Positions 57,717 to 64,000 of a stretch of DNA of 64,000 nucleotides are shown here, piece by piece; within the stretch, counting starts at the first letter, position 1; each line of letters begins with the position of its first letter. This DNA comes from an uncultured Oscillospiraceae bacterium (lineage in GTDB: Bacteria > Bacillota > Clostridia > Oscillospirales > Oscillospiraceae). Where the stretch lies: the NCBI GenBank assembly GCA_947589225.1, contig CANQBC010000002.1, positions 62,001 to 126,000 of the forward strand, read 5' to 3'. The notes below the pieces were generated by a model that was given only the letters and a program-made list of their open reading frames with translations, was not told the origin of the DNA and ran no database searches. The position numbers and the translations under genes are program-made.

Positions 57717-59066
57717 ATGATTACAACAAGCGAAATTCTTGAGACCATCGAAATGATCAGCCAGCAGCATCTGGACATCCGTACCATCACCATGGGGATC
57801 TCCCTGCGTGACTGCGGACATCCGGATCTCAGAACGTGCTGTGACAAAATATACGACAAAATTACAAGGCGGGCCGAAAACCTGGTCAAAACCGGCGAGG
57901 ACATTGAGCGGGAATTCGGCATCCCCATCGTCAACAAGCGTATTTCCGTGACGCCCATCGCCATCGCCTGCGAGTGCTGCGACACCGAGGACTACGCGGA
58001 GTTTGCCCGAACCCTGGACAGGGCGGCGAAGGAGGTGGGCGTCAACTTCATCGGCGGCTTTTCCGCCCTGGTACAGAAGGGCTTCACCGTGGGGGATCGG
58101 AACCTCATTCGCTCCATCCCCGAGGCGCTGTGCGCCACCGAGCGGGTCTGTTCGAGCGTCAACGTGGGCTCCACCCGGGCCGGCATCAACATGGACGCCG
58201 TGGCGCTGATGGGGCGCGTCGTCAAGGAGACGGCGGACAGGTCGGACGGGCAGGGCTGCGCCAAGCTCGTCGTGTTCTGTAACGCGGTGGAGGATAACCC
58301 CTTCATGGCCGGGGCCTTCCACGGAGTGGGAGAGCCGGAGTGTGTCGTCAACGTGGGCGTCTCCGGGCCGGGCGTGGTTCACAGCGCGCTGAAAAGGTGC
58401 GCCGGTAAGCCCCTGAACGAGGCCGCCGAGGTCATTAAAAAGACGGCCTTCCGGGTGACGAGAATGGGGGAGCTGGTAGCCCAGGAGGCATCCCAAAGAC
58501 TGGGCGTGCCCTTCGGCATTGTGGATCTGAGCCTCGCGCCCACGCCCGCCGTGGGAGACTCGGTGGCGGATATTCTGGAGGAGCTGGGTCTGGAGTCCGT
58601 GGGCGCTCCGGGGACAACGGCGGCGCTGGCGCTATTAAACGACGCGGTCAAAAAAGGCGGCGTCATGGCGTCCTCCAACGTGGGGGGCCTGTCGGGCGCG
58701 TTCATCCCGGTGAGCGAGGACGCGGGGATGATCCGGGCCGCGGCGGCGGGAAAACTCTCGATTGAGAAGCTGGAGGCCATGACCTGTGTGTGCTCCGTGG
58801 GGCTCGATATGATAGCCCTTCCGGGGGACACCACGGCGGAGACCATATCCGCCGTCATCGCCGACGAGGCGGCCATCGGCATGATCAACCAGAAAACCAC
58901 CGCCGTCCGGGTCATTCCCGTGCCGGGGAAGGGCGTGGGCGACTTTGTGGACTTCGGCGGTCTTTTGGGCCGCGCGCCCGTCATGGCGGTGAACCCGGCA
59001 AGTCCCGCCGCCTTCATCCGCCGGGGAGGACGGATCCCGGCGCCCATAAACTCCCTGAAAAACTGA
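57717..59066 (+). CDS. UPF0210 (DUF711, PFL-like) family protein
   Basis: The 449-residue cytoplasmic protein shows family stretches such as [71 protein letters not shown], and [15 protein letters not shown] [19 protein letters not shown]. It is structurally related to pyruvate formate-lyase/RNR folds but lacks an assigned activity. Gene pairing with UPF0237 is widely conserved. I see no good ribosome site right before 57717 (GTGAGGTTTAC precedes it). Confidence 0.93.
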   Translation: MITTSEILETIEMISQQHLDIRTITMGISLRDCGHPDLRTCCDKIYDKITRRAENLVKTGEDIEREFGIPIVNKRISVTPIAIACECCDTEDYAEFARTLDRAAKEVGVNFIGGFSALVQKGFTVGDRNLIRSIPEALCATERVCSSVNVGSTRAGINMDAVALMGRVVKETADRSDGQGCAKLVVFCNAVEDNPFMAGAFHGVGEPECVVNVGVSGPGVVHSALKRCAGKPLNEAAEVIKKTAFRVTRMGELVAQEASQRLGVPFGIVDLSLAPTPAVGDSVADILEELGLESVGAPGTTAALALLNDAVKKGGVMASSNVGGLSGAFIPVSEDAGMIRAAAAGKLSIEKLEAMTCVCSVGLDMIALPGDTTAETISAVIADEAAIGMINQKTTAVRVIPVPGKGVGDFVDFGGLLGRAPVMAVNPASPAAFIRRGGRIPAPINSLKN

Positions 59067-59079
59067 AAATCCCCCTTCT

Positions 59080-59109
59080 CCCGCTCCCGTTTGGGGGCGG
59101 GCGTTTTTT
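59080..59109 (+). terminator. Terminator after UPF0210 gene
   Basis: CCCGCTCCC (59080-59088) pairs with GGGGGCGGG (59093-59101, one T-G), followed by CG and six T. Confidence 0.88.
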
Positions 59110-59155
59110 GTGTCTGAAAAACAATTTTTTTACTGAATGAAAACCTCATTTTATC

Positions 59156-59184
59156 TTGCAATAGAAGTGGATTTTTGGTATAAT
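59156..59184 (+). promoter_or_regulatory. Promoter of dnaA
   Basis: TTGCAA (59156-59161) and a perfect TATAAT (59179-59184) are spaced by 17 bases. The leader is ~65 nt. No clear DnaA box lies in it. Confidence 0.78.
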
Positions 59185-59255
59185 AGGGGGTACTGTATGA
59201 TGCCGTGGAGTCGCCTTTTTTCAAGCGTCGGCCCGGAAAGGTGGATCAGATAAAA

Positions 59256-60563
59256 ATGAACTCTTTAGATGACATATGGAGCAGCGTACTTGAGCTGATG
59301 GGCCAGGAGGTCACCTCCGTGGCGATAAACACCTGGTTTGGAGAGTGCCGTCCCGTGGGGTTTTCCGAGGAGGGACTGACGCTGTATGTACCCTCGGATT
59401 TTAAGCGCAGCGTCATCGCGGCCCGGTTTATGGCCCCGCTGAAGGCCGCCCTCAGAGAGATATTCTCCGGCGAAATGGAGGTCTTTCTGGTGGGAGAGGA
59501 GGGCCTTGAGGAGGAAAACGGTGAAAAGAAGGCCGATCCCATGGATCCGGAGGAGTACACCTTCGACAAGTTCGTGGTGGGGCCGTCCAACAAATTCGCC
59601 CACGCGGCGTGTCTCGCCGTGGCGGAGGGCCAGACGAGGAATTATAACCCTCTTTTCATTTACGGCGATTCAGGACTTGGAAAGACTCACCTTCTCTACG
59701 CCATCCGTCACGAGGTGGCAAGGCGCAATCCCGATGCCTACATCGTCTTTGTCCGGGGCGAGGACTTCATGAACGAGCTCATAACCGCCATTCAGACAGG
59801 GCGGAATGTGGAATTCAGGGAGAAATACCGCAGCGCCGATTTTCTTCTCATTGACGATATCCAAACGGTGGCCGGCAAGGTGTCCACCCAGGACGAGATG
59901 TTCCACACCTTCAATACCCTCTACGAGGCCAACAAGCAGATGGTGTTCACCTCCGACCGTCCGCCCTCCGATATGCCTACGCTGACGGAAAGATTAAAGT
60001 CCCGTCTGGGTATGGGCCTTCAGGCGGATATACAACCGCCGGATTTTGAAACGCGCGCCGCCATTGTGAGAAACAAATCCGCAAAGCTGGGTCTGGCCCT
60101 CTCCAACGACGTGGTCAACTACATCGCCGACAACATGACCTCCAACGTACGGCAGCTTGAAGGCGCGGTACTGAAAATTAGGGCTCAGAGCGACCTTATG
60201 GATCTTCAGTTGACGGTGCCGGAGGTCGCGCGGATCCTGAAGGACATGTTCCGTCAGAAGTCCTCCTACGTGCCCACTCCCGACGATATCATTCAGGAGA
60301 CGGCGAAATACTTCTCCCTGACATGCGAGGACGTAAAGGGACAGCGCAGGACGCGCAACACGGCCCTGGCCCGTCAGATCGCCATGTACAGCATACGCAG
60401 GCTCACAAACCTCTCCCTCCAGGACATCGGGGACATATTTGAGGGCCGCGACCACACCACGGTTCTATCCAGCATCCAGAAAATTGAGAAAAACATCTCC
60501 ACGGATCCCGAATTTGCCCAGATGGTCAAGGACATAACGGCAAATATAAACGCCAGAAGCTGA
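59256..60563 (+). CDS. dnaA: Chromosomal replication initiator DnaA
   Basis: I use ATG 59256 (MNSLDDIWSSVLELMG), with AAAGGTGG upstream; the frame is open to 59205. The 435-residue protein has domain I (~1-85), a short linker, AAA+ domain with Walker A GDSGLGKTH, Walker B LLIDDIQTV and sensor-region TSDRPPSDMPTL, and domain IV DNA-binding helix ending in GDIFEGRDHTTVLSS. It initiates replication at oriC. Slightly shorter than B. subtilis DnaA (446). In place of the usual DDI(H/Q) it has DDIQTV, normal for the family. Confidence 0.98.
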   Translation: MNSLDDIWSSVLELMGQEVTSVAINTWFGECRPVGFSEEGLTLYVPSDFKRSVIAARFMAPLKAALREIFSGEMEVFLVGEEGLEEENGEKKADPMDPEEYTFDKFVVGPSNKFAHAACLAVAEGQTRNYNPLFIYGDSGLGKTHLLYAIRHEVARRNPDAYIVFVRGEDFMNELITAIQTGRNVEFREKYRSADFLLIDDIQTVAGKVSTQDEMFHTFNTLYEANKQMVFTSDRPPSDMPTLTERLKSRLGMGLQADIQPPDFETRAAIVRNKSAKLGLALSNDVVNYIADNMTSNVRQLEGAVLKIRAQSDLMDLQLTVPEVARILKDMFRQKSSYVPTPDDIIQETAKYFSLTCEDVKGQRRTRNTALARQIAMYSIRRLTNLSLQDIGDIFEGRDHTTVLSSIQKIEKNISTDPEFAQMVKDITANINARS

Positions 60564-60822
60564 ATAAAATTTTCAACAGAAAATTGTTAATTCAGGTTAA
60601 ATGATGTTGGTAAAACAGGGAGAAAGCCGTACCCTGTGGAAAAGGGGCATGGATATCCACAGGATGGGAAAGGGTGAAAACCGCTGACAAAAGCGGAAAA
60701 AATAGAAGTTTCCACATATTTTTGCCCTACTACGAATACTACGAAGAATATAAAATATATTTTCTTATGATAAAAAATATTCTTTCAATTTAAAAAAATC
60801 GATATGTCAAGGAGGACGGACA
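60564..60822. other. Probable oriC region between dnaA and dnaN
   Basis: DnaA-box-like 9-mers: TTTTCCACA (complement of 60635-60643), ATATCCACA (60653-60661) and GTTTCCACA (60708-60716), one or two mismatches from TTATCCACA. A small hairpin CCGCT/AGCGG (60681-60696) follows. After the boxes lies a very AT-rich tract (about 60716-60800) with the tandem trinucleotide-like pattern TACTACGAATACTACGAAG (about 60727-60746), suited to unwinding. Position just downstream of dnaA fits the Bacillus-type origin. No gene lies in it. Confidence 0.7.
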
Positions 60823-61938
60823 ATGAAATTTTCCTGTGAGAAAAATGATTTGGTGAACGCCGTGACCATCGCCTCCAGAGCGGCGGCCACCAAAAGCGCG
60901 GTACCCAGTATGGAGGGACTTCTTATCGAGGCCGGGGTAGATCTGACCATTTGGGGATATAATCAAAAGACAGGGATCAGATCCACCATCACCGCCGATG
61001 TGACAGAGCCCGGAGCTATCGTCATAAATGCCCGTCTTTTTGGAGACATCATCCGTAAGCTTCCGGAGGATGTTGTTTACGTCTCCGTCAATGAGAAGTT
61101 TATGATCAATATCCGGTGCTCTATGAGCGAGTACAACATCTCCGGCCTTTCCGCCGATGAATACCCGGAGCTTCCTACCACCGACTACCAGAACTCTATT
61201 TATATGCAGGAGAAGAACATTAAATCCATGATAGCCGAAACAAATTTTGCAATCATGGACAATGAGGCGCGCCCCATTTACACCGGCGCCCTCTTTGAGG
61301 TGGATAACGACATTCTCACCGTGGTAGCCGTGGACGGGTTCCGCCTGGCGTTGAGACGCGAGAGGGTAGCAAAGACAGAGGTCGGAAAAATATCCTTTGT
61401 GGTACCCGGAGCGGCGCTCACCGAGGTGGAGCGGATAGCGGGGGATTCCGAGGATCTTGTAAAAATCACCCTTGGTTCCTCCCATGTGATGTTCACCATC
61501 GGCAACAACCTTCTCATCTCCAGACGCCTCGAGGGAGAATTTTTAAATTACCGTAACTCCATCCCCCAGTCCAGCAAGTACAGCATTGACGGCAGCCGCC
61601 GCGACCTTGTCAGCACCATTGAGCGCGTGAGCCTGATTATCAGCGACAAATTTAAAAGCCCTGTCAGGTGCTGCTTTAAGGACAACACGCTGAAGGTGTC
61701 CACCGCCACCACGCTGGGCAAGGCCACCGACGAGTGCCCAGTCACCGGCGACGGGGAGGGGCTGGAGATCGGGTTCAACAACCGCTACATCCTGGACGCT
61801 CTGCGGGCCGCGCCCTCCGACAACGTCAGATTCCAGCTTTCTACCAGCGTGTCCCCCTGCGTCATCGTACCCACCGACGGAAATAAGAACTTTCTCTATA
61901 TGATACTGCCCGTGAGGCTGCGCGCCAATGAGGGTTAA
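60823..61938 (+). CDS. dnaN: DNA polymerase III beta sliding clamp
   Basis: The 371-residue protein has the three-domain clamp layout: start MKFSCEKNDLVNAVTIASRAAATK, DEYPELP in domain 1, FAIMDNEARPIYTGALFEV and VDGFRLALRR in domain 2, and the C-terminal YMILPVRLR that forms part of the partner-binding pocket. It encircles DNA as a dimer and tethers polymerase III. AAGGAGG precedes the ATG. It overlaps the S4-domain gene by 11 bases. Confidence 0.98.
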   Translation: MKFSCEKNDLVNAVTIASRAAATKSAVPSMEGLLIEAGVDLTIWGYNQKTGIRSTITADVTEPGAIVINARLFGDIIRKLPEDVVYVSVNEKFMINIRCSMSEYNISGLSADEYPELPTTDYQNSIYMQEKNIKSMIAETNFAIMDNEARPIYTGALFEVDNDILTVVAVDGFRLALRRERVAKTEVGKISFVVPGAALTEVERIAGDSEDLVKITLGSSHVMFTIGNNLLISRRLEGEFLNYRNSIPQSSKYSIDGSRRDLVSTIERVSLIISDKFKSPVRCCFKDNTLKVSTATTLGKATDECPVTGDGEGLEIGFNNRYILDALRAAPSDNVRFQLSTSVSPCVIVPTDGNKNFLYMILPVRLRANEG

Positions 61939-62191
61939 GATCAAAGCCCGCGTAAAGAGCGCGGAACAGATAGCCGTTTCCACGGAGTTTATAAAGCTGG
62001 ACTCCTTTTTGAAATTTGCAAACGCCGTCGAATCCGGCGGTATGGCAAAGAACCTGATTGAAGAGGGTCTTATCAGGGTAAACGGCGAGGTATGTTGTCA
62101 AAGGGGAAAGAAACTGCGGCCCGGCGACCGGGTGGAACTTCGGGGACAGATTTTTGAGGTCACGGCGGAGCAATCATGTACATCGACATAA
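61928..62191 (+). CDS. rlbA: S4-domain RNA-binding protein RlbA (YaaA)
   Basis: The 87-residue small S4-domain protein has FIKLDSFLKFANAVESGGMAKNLIEEGLIRVNGEVCCQRGKKLRPGDRVEL, the S4 RNA-binding fold. The Bacillus homologue YaaA/RlbA, always encoded between dnaN and recF, is thought to act in ribosome assembly. It overlaps dnaN by 11 and recF by 16 bases, indicating tight translational coupling. Confidence 0.93.
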   Translation: MRVKIKARVKSAEQIAVSTEFIKLDSFLKFANAVESGGMAKNLIEEGLIRVNGEVCCQRGKKLRPGDRVELRGQIFEVTAEQSCTST

Positions 62192-63279
62192 CGGAGCTTC
62201 AGGGCTTTCGCAATTATACCGGTACGAAAGCGGAATTTTCCCGGGAGATAAACGTGATCACCGGACGGAACGCCCAGGGAAAAACGAATCTTCTTGAGGC
62301 AATTTACGTTCTCTGTACCGGAAAAAGCTTTCGTGCCAGATCTGACGGCGAGCTTTTGAGCTTTTCGGAGGATGAGGCGCGGCTTTACGCCCATGGGGAG
62401 TCCGGGGAGCGGGAACGCCGGGTGGAGATAATTCTCCGGCGGGGCCGGAGAAGGGAGATGACCGTCAACGGCGTCCGTCAGAAAACGGCGCAGGCATTTG
62501 CAGGTTCCTTCGCGGCGGTGCTCTTCTGCCCGGAGGATCTGGAGCTGATACGCGGGGGAGCCGCCGGACGGCGGCGGTTTATGGACAACTGTATAAGTCA
62601 GCTGCGTCCCCGCTACGCCGCAGCGCTTTACGAATTCAACAAAGCCTATGAGGGCAAGACCAGGATACTCAGAGATATGGAGGAAAAGCCAAGTCTAGCC
62701 CCGCTTTTGGAGGAATACGATCAGCAGCTGGCCAGGATGAGCGCGGAGCTTATCCATTACAGGGCGCTTTTTATCGAATCCCTGGCTCCGGAGTGCGCCA
62801 GGATACACGCGGAATTTTCCTGCGGAGAAAAGCTGGAGTTTTCCTACTCCACCATAAAAACTATCGACGACCCCACAAGGCCGGCCAGCGAGCTCCTGCC
62901 GCGGATCCTGGAGCATCAGGCGGCCCATAAGCAGGCGGAGACGGCGTCCCGCGTGTGCCTCACAGGCGCCCACAAAGACGATATCGAGATCTCCATAAAC
63001 GGCGCGCGGGCCCGCTCCTTTGCCTCCCAGGGTCAGACGCGGACAGCGGCGCTTTCCATGAAGCTGGCGGAGCTTGAGATACACAAAAGGGCTCTGGGCG
63101 AGTACCCGCTTTTATTGCTGGACGATGTGCTCTCGGAGCTTGACGCCACGAGGCAGGACTTTATTTTAAACCGCATCGGAGGCGGACAGGTATTTATCAC
63201 CTGCTGTGAGGACGAGAAGATCGCCGCCCGCACAGGCGGCAGAGTGCTGACCGTGGAGAACGGGAGCATCGGGAATTAG
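62176..63279 (+). CDS. recF: DNA repair ATPase RecF
   Basis: The 367-residue SMC-like ATPase has Walker A TGRNAQGKTNLLEAI, the RecF-typical LCTGKSFR, signature FASQGQTRTAALSMKLAE and Walker B LLLLDDVLSELD. It loads RecA at gaps with RecO and RecR. The coiled-coil arm is short, as in the family. It overlaps the S4 gene by 16 bases. Confidence 0.97.
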   Translation: MYIDITELQGFRNYTGTKAEFSREINVITGRNAQGKTNLLEAIYVLCTGKSFRARSDGELLSFSEDEARLYAHGESGERERRVEIILRRGRRREMTVNGVRQKTAQAFAGSFAAVLFCPEDLELIRGGAAGRRRFMDNCISQLRPRYAAALYEFNKAYEGKTRILRDMEEKPSLAPLLEEYDQQLARMSAELIHYRALFIESLAPECARIHAEFSCGEKLEFSYSTIKTIDDPTRPASELLPRILEHQAAHKQAETASRVCLTGAHKDDIEISINGARARSFASQGQTRTAALSMKLAELEIHKRALGEYPLLLLDDVLSELDATRQDFILNRIGGGQVFITCCEDEKIAARTGGRVLTVENGSIGN

Positions 63280-63322
63280 AGAAATCCTCGCGCCGCCGGT
63301 GATCGCGCAGGGAGAGAATGAC

Positions 63323-63583
63323 ATGTATCTACATTTAGGCCAGGACTGTGTTGTCCGGGAAAAGACCGTTATCGGGATATTTGATCTGGATAACACCTCC
63401 TATTCAAAGATAACCCGGGAATTTCTGAACCGCGCCGAGCGGGAGGGAAGAACGGAATACGTGTCCGACGATCTGCCAAAGGCATTCGTCGTCACGGCGG
63501 AGGAAGGAAAAAACCGGGTGTATCTAACACAGCTTGCGTCCCAGACGCTTTTTAAACGCGCCGCGGACGAGGAATTTATATGA
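63323..63583 (+). CDS. remB: DUF370 regulator RemB (YaaB) family
   Basis: I start at ATG 63323 (MYLHLGQDCVVREKTVIGIFDLDNTS), with GGGAGAG upstream, giving 86 residues. DUF370 proteins such as B. subtilis RemA/RemB are small DNA-binding matrix regulators. The recF-remB order matches Bacillus. Its function here is inferred from synteny. 63584-63672 carries nothing I can support. Confidence 0.88.
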   Translation: MYLHLGQDCVVREKTVIGIFDLDNTSYSKITREFLNRAEREGRTEYVSDDLPKAFVVTAEEGKNRVYLTQLASQTLFKRAADEEFI

Positions 63584-63672
63584 TATAAAGGAATAAGAGG
63601 GATCCCGCTCAATCGGAGACAGAACGACGGCGGTACGACCCTTTTGCCGATCTTGTTAAGGAGGGTATAAAT

Positions 63673-64000
63673 ATGGCTAAAATCAAGATGGAACCCATCG
63701 AAAAAAAATGGAAGGACAGAAAACATATTCTGGGTATGCCCCTGAGCTTTACAAAGTACAGCCTTTCAGACGACAGGATATTTCTTGAAAAGGGCCTTTT
63801 GAATCTCAAGTCCGAGGAAGTTCTTCTTTACAGGGTGAGGGATATCGACCTTAAAATGAACCTGGGTCAGAGAATAACCGGCGTGGGCACTGTGTGCGTC
63901 TATTCCTCCGACGCCTCCTGCCCGCACCTGGATATAGTCAACGTGAAGCACCCCCGCCAGGTCAAGGAACTTATTCATCAGGCCGTTGAGGCTGCCAAGG
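63673..64000 (+). CDS. PH-domain protein, 3' end outside window
   Basis: The frame starts at ATG 63673 and runs off the right edge (109 codons visible). The sequence LGMPLSFTKYSLSDDRIFLEKGLLNLKSEEVLLYRVRDIDLKMN is the bacterial PH-like (bPH_2) pattern found in YdbT-type proteins. There is no membrane helix in the visible part. It takes the position where gyrB usually follows in Bacillus, so gyrB, if present, is further downstream. Confidence 0.82.
   Translation, partial: MAKIKMEPIEKKWKDRKHILGMPLSFTKYSLSDDRIFLEKGLLNLKSEEVLLYRVRDIDLKMNLGQRITGVGTVCVYSSDASCPHLDIVNVKHPRQVKELIHQAVEAAK

Noticed and set aside
1..64000. tRNA, rRNA, transposase or prophage genes
   Set aside because: I looked for cloverleaf-type ends, rRNA-like stretches and integrase or transposase motifs and saw none that I could support by eye.

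Overview
The window looks like chromosome from an anaerobic, spore-forming, GC-rich Clostridia-type Firmicute; an Oscillospiraceae relative would fit, but this is inference from gene content. The evidence is a germination protease (gpr), a GerA-type germinant receptor set, the cortex hydrolase SleB, strong AGGAGG ribosome sites, TTGACA/TATAAT promoters, two perfect Bacillus-type parS sites beside parAB, and a dnaA-dnaN-S4-recF-remB origin block. No rRNA, tRNA, CRISPR array, transposase or prophage was recognised.

Layout. 0-6.2 kb (minus): a signal-bearing VWA membrane protein, a 1170-residue tubulin/FtsZ-superfamily GTPase and a partial unknown gene, probably a membrane-remodelling module. 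6.4-9.6 kb: an SDR oxidoreductase and a glycogen synthase with a long Pro/Ala/Glu/Val repeat at its N-terminus. 9.8-12.5 kb: three overlapping genes (methyltransferase, ATP-dependent RNA ligase, HD phosphohydrolase-polynucleotide kinase) that look like an RNA end-healing and sealing operon, followed by a GH2 glycosidase. 15-17.2 kb: an OmpR-type two-component system. 18-20.3 kb (minus): a TrkH/TrkA potassium system with an apparently catalytically dead S24-like domain protein. 20.5-24.3 kb: oligoendopeptidase F, an RlmI-type methyltransferase and a small membrane protein. 24.3-32.5 kb (minus): a complete Opp/Dpp peptide ABC transporter in which OppC carries a seven-repeat RCC1-like propeller and OppF a ~175-residue helical insertion.

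32.6-37.4 kb: a zinc-ribbon membrane protein, an ABC ATPase and a duplicated ABC-2 permease. 37.5-41.3 kb: rpsT, gpr with a sigma-F/G-like promoter, parS, parA, parB and a coiled-coil membrane protein. 41.3-47.7 kb: serS, a Cys-rich small protein, mscL, rsmG and mfd. 47.8-53 kb: a GNAT acetyltransferase, gerAA-gerAC-gerAB and sleB. 53-59 kb: an Rrf2 regulator, a PAP2 phosphatase, an HD protein, mnmA, a YfbR-like HD nucleotidase, and the ACT/UPF0210 pair. 59-64 kb: dnaA, a probable oriC, dnaN, rlbA, recF, remB and a partial PH-domain gene.

Five intergenic stretches (17.4, 22.4, 56.0, 57.0 and 57.5 kb) are members of one mosaic repeat family. Their hairpin stems differ between copies while staying paired, and one hairpin loop is nearly invariant. 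Together with the RNA-repair operon, the tubulin/VWA operon and the OppC-RCC1 fusion, these are the most unusual things here.
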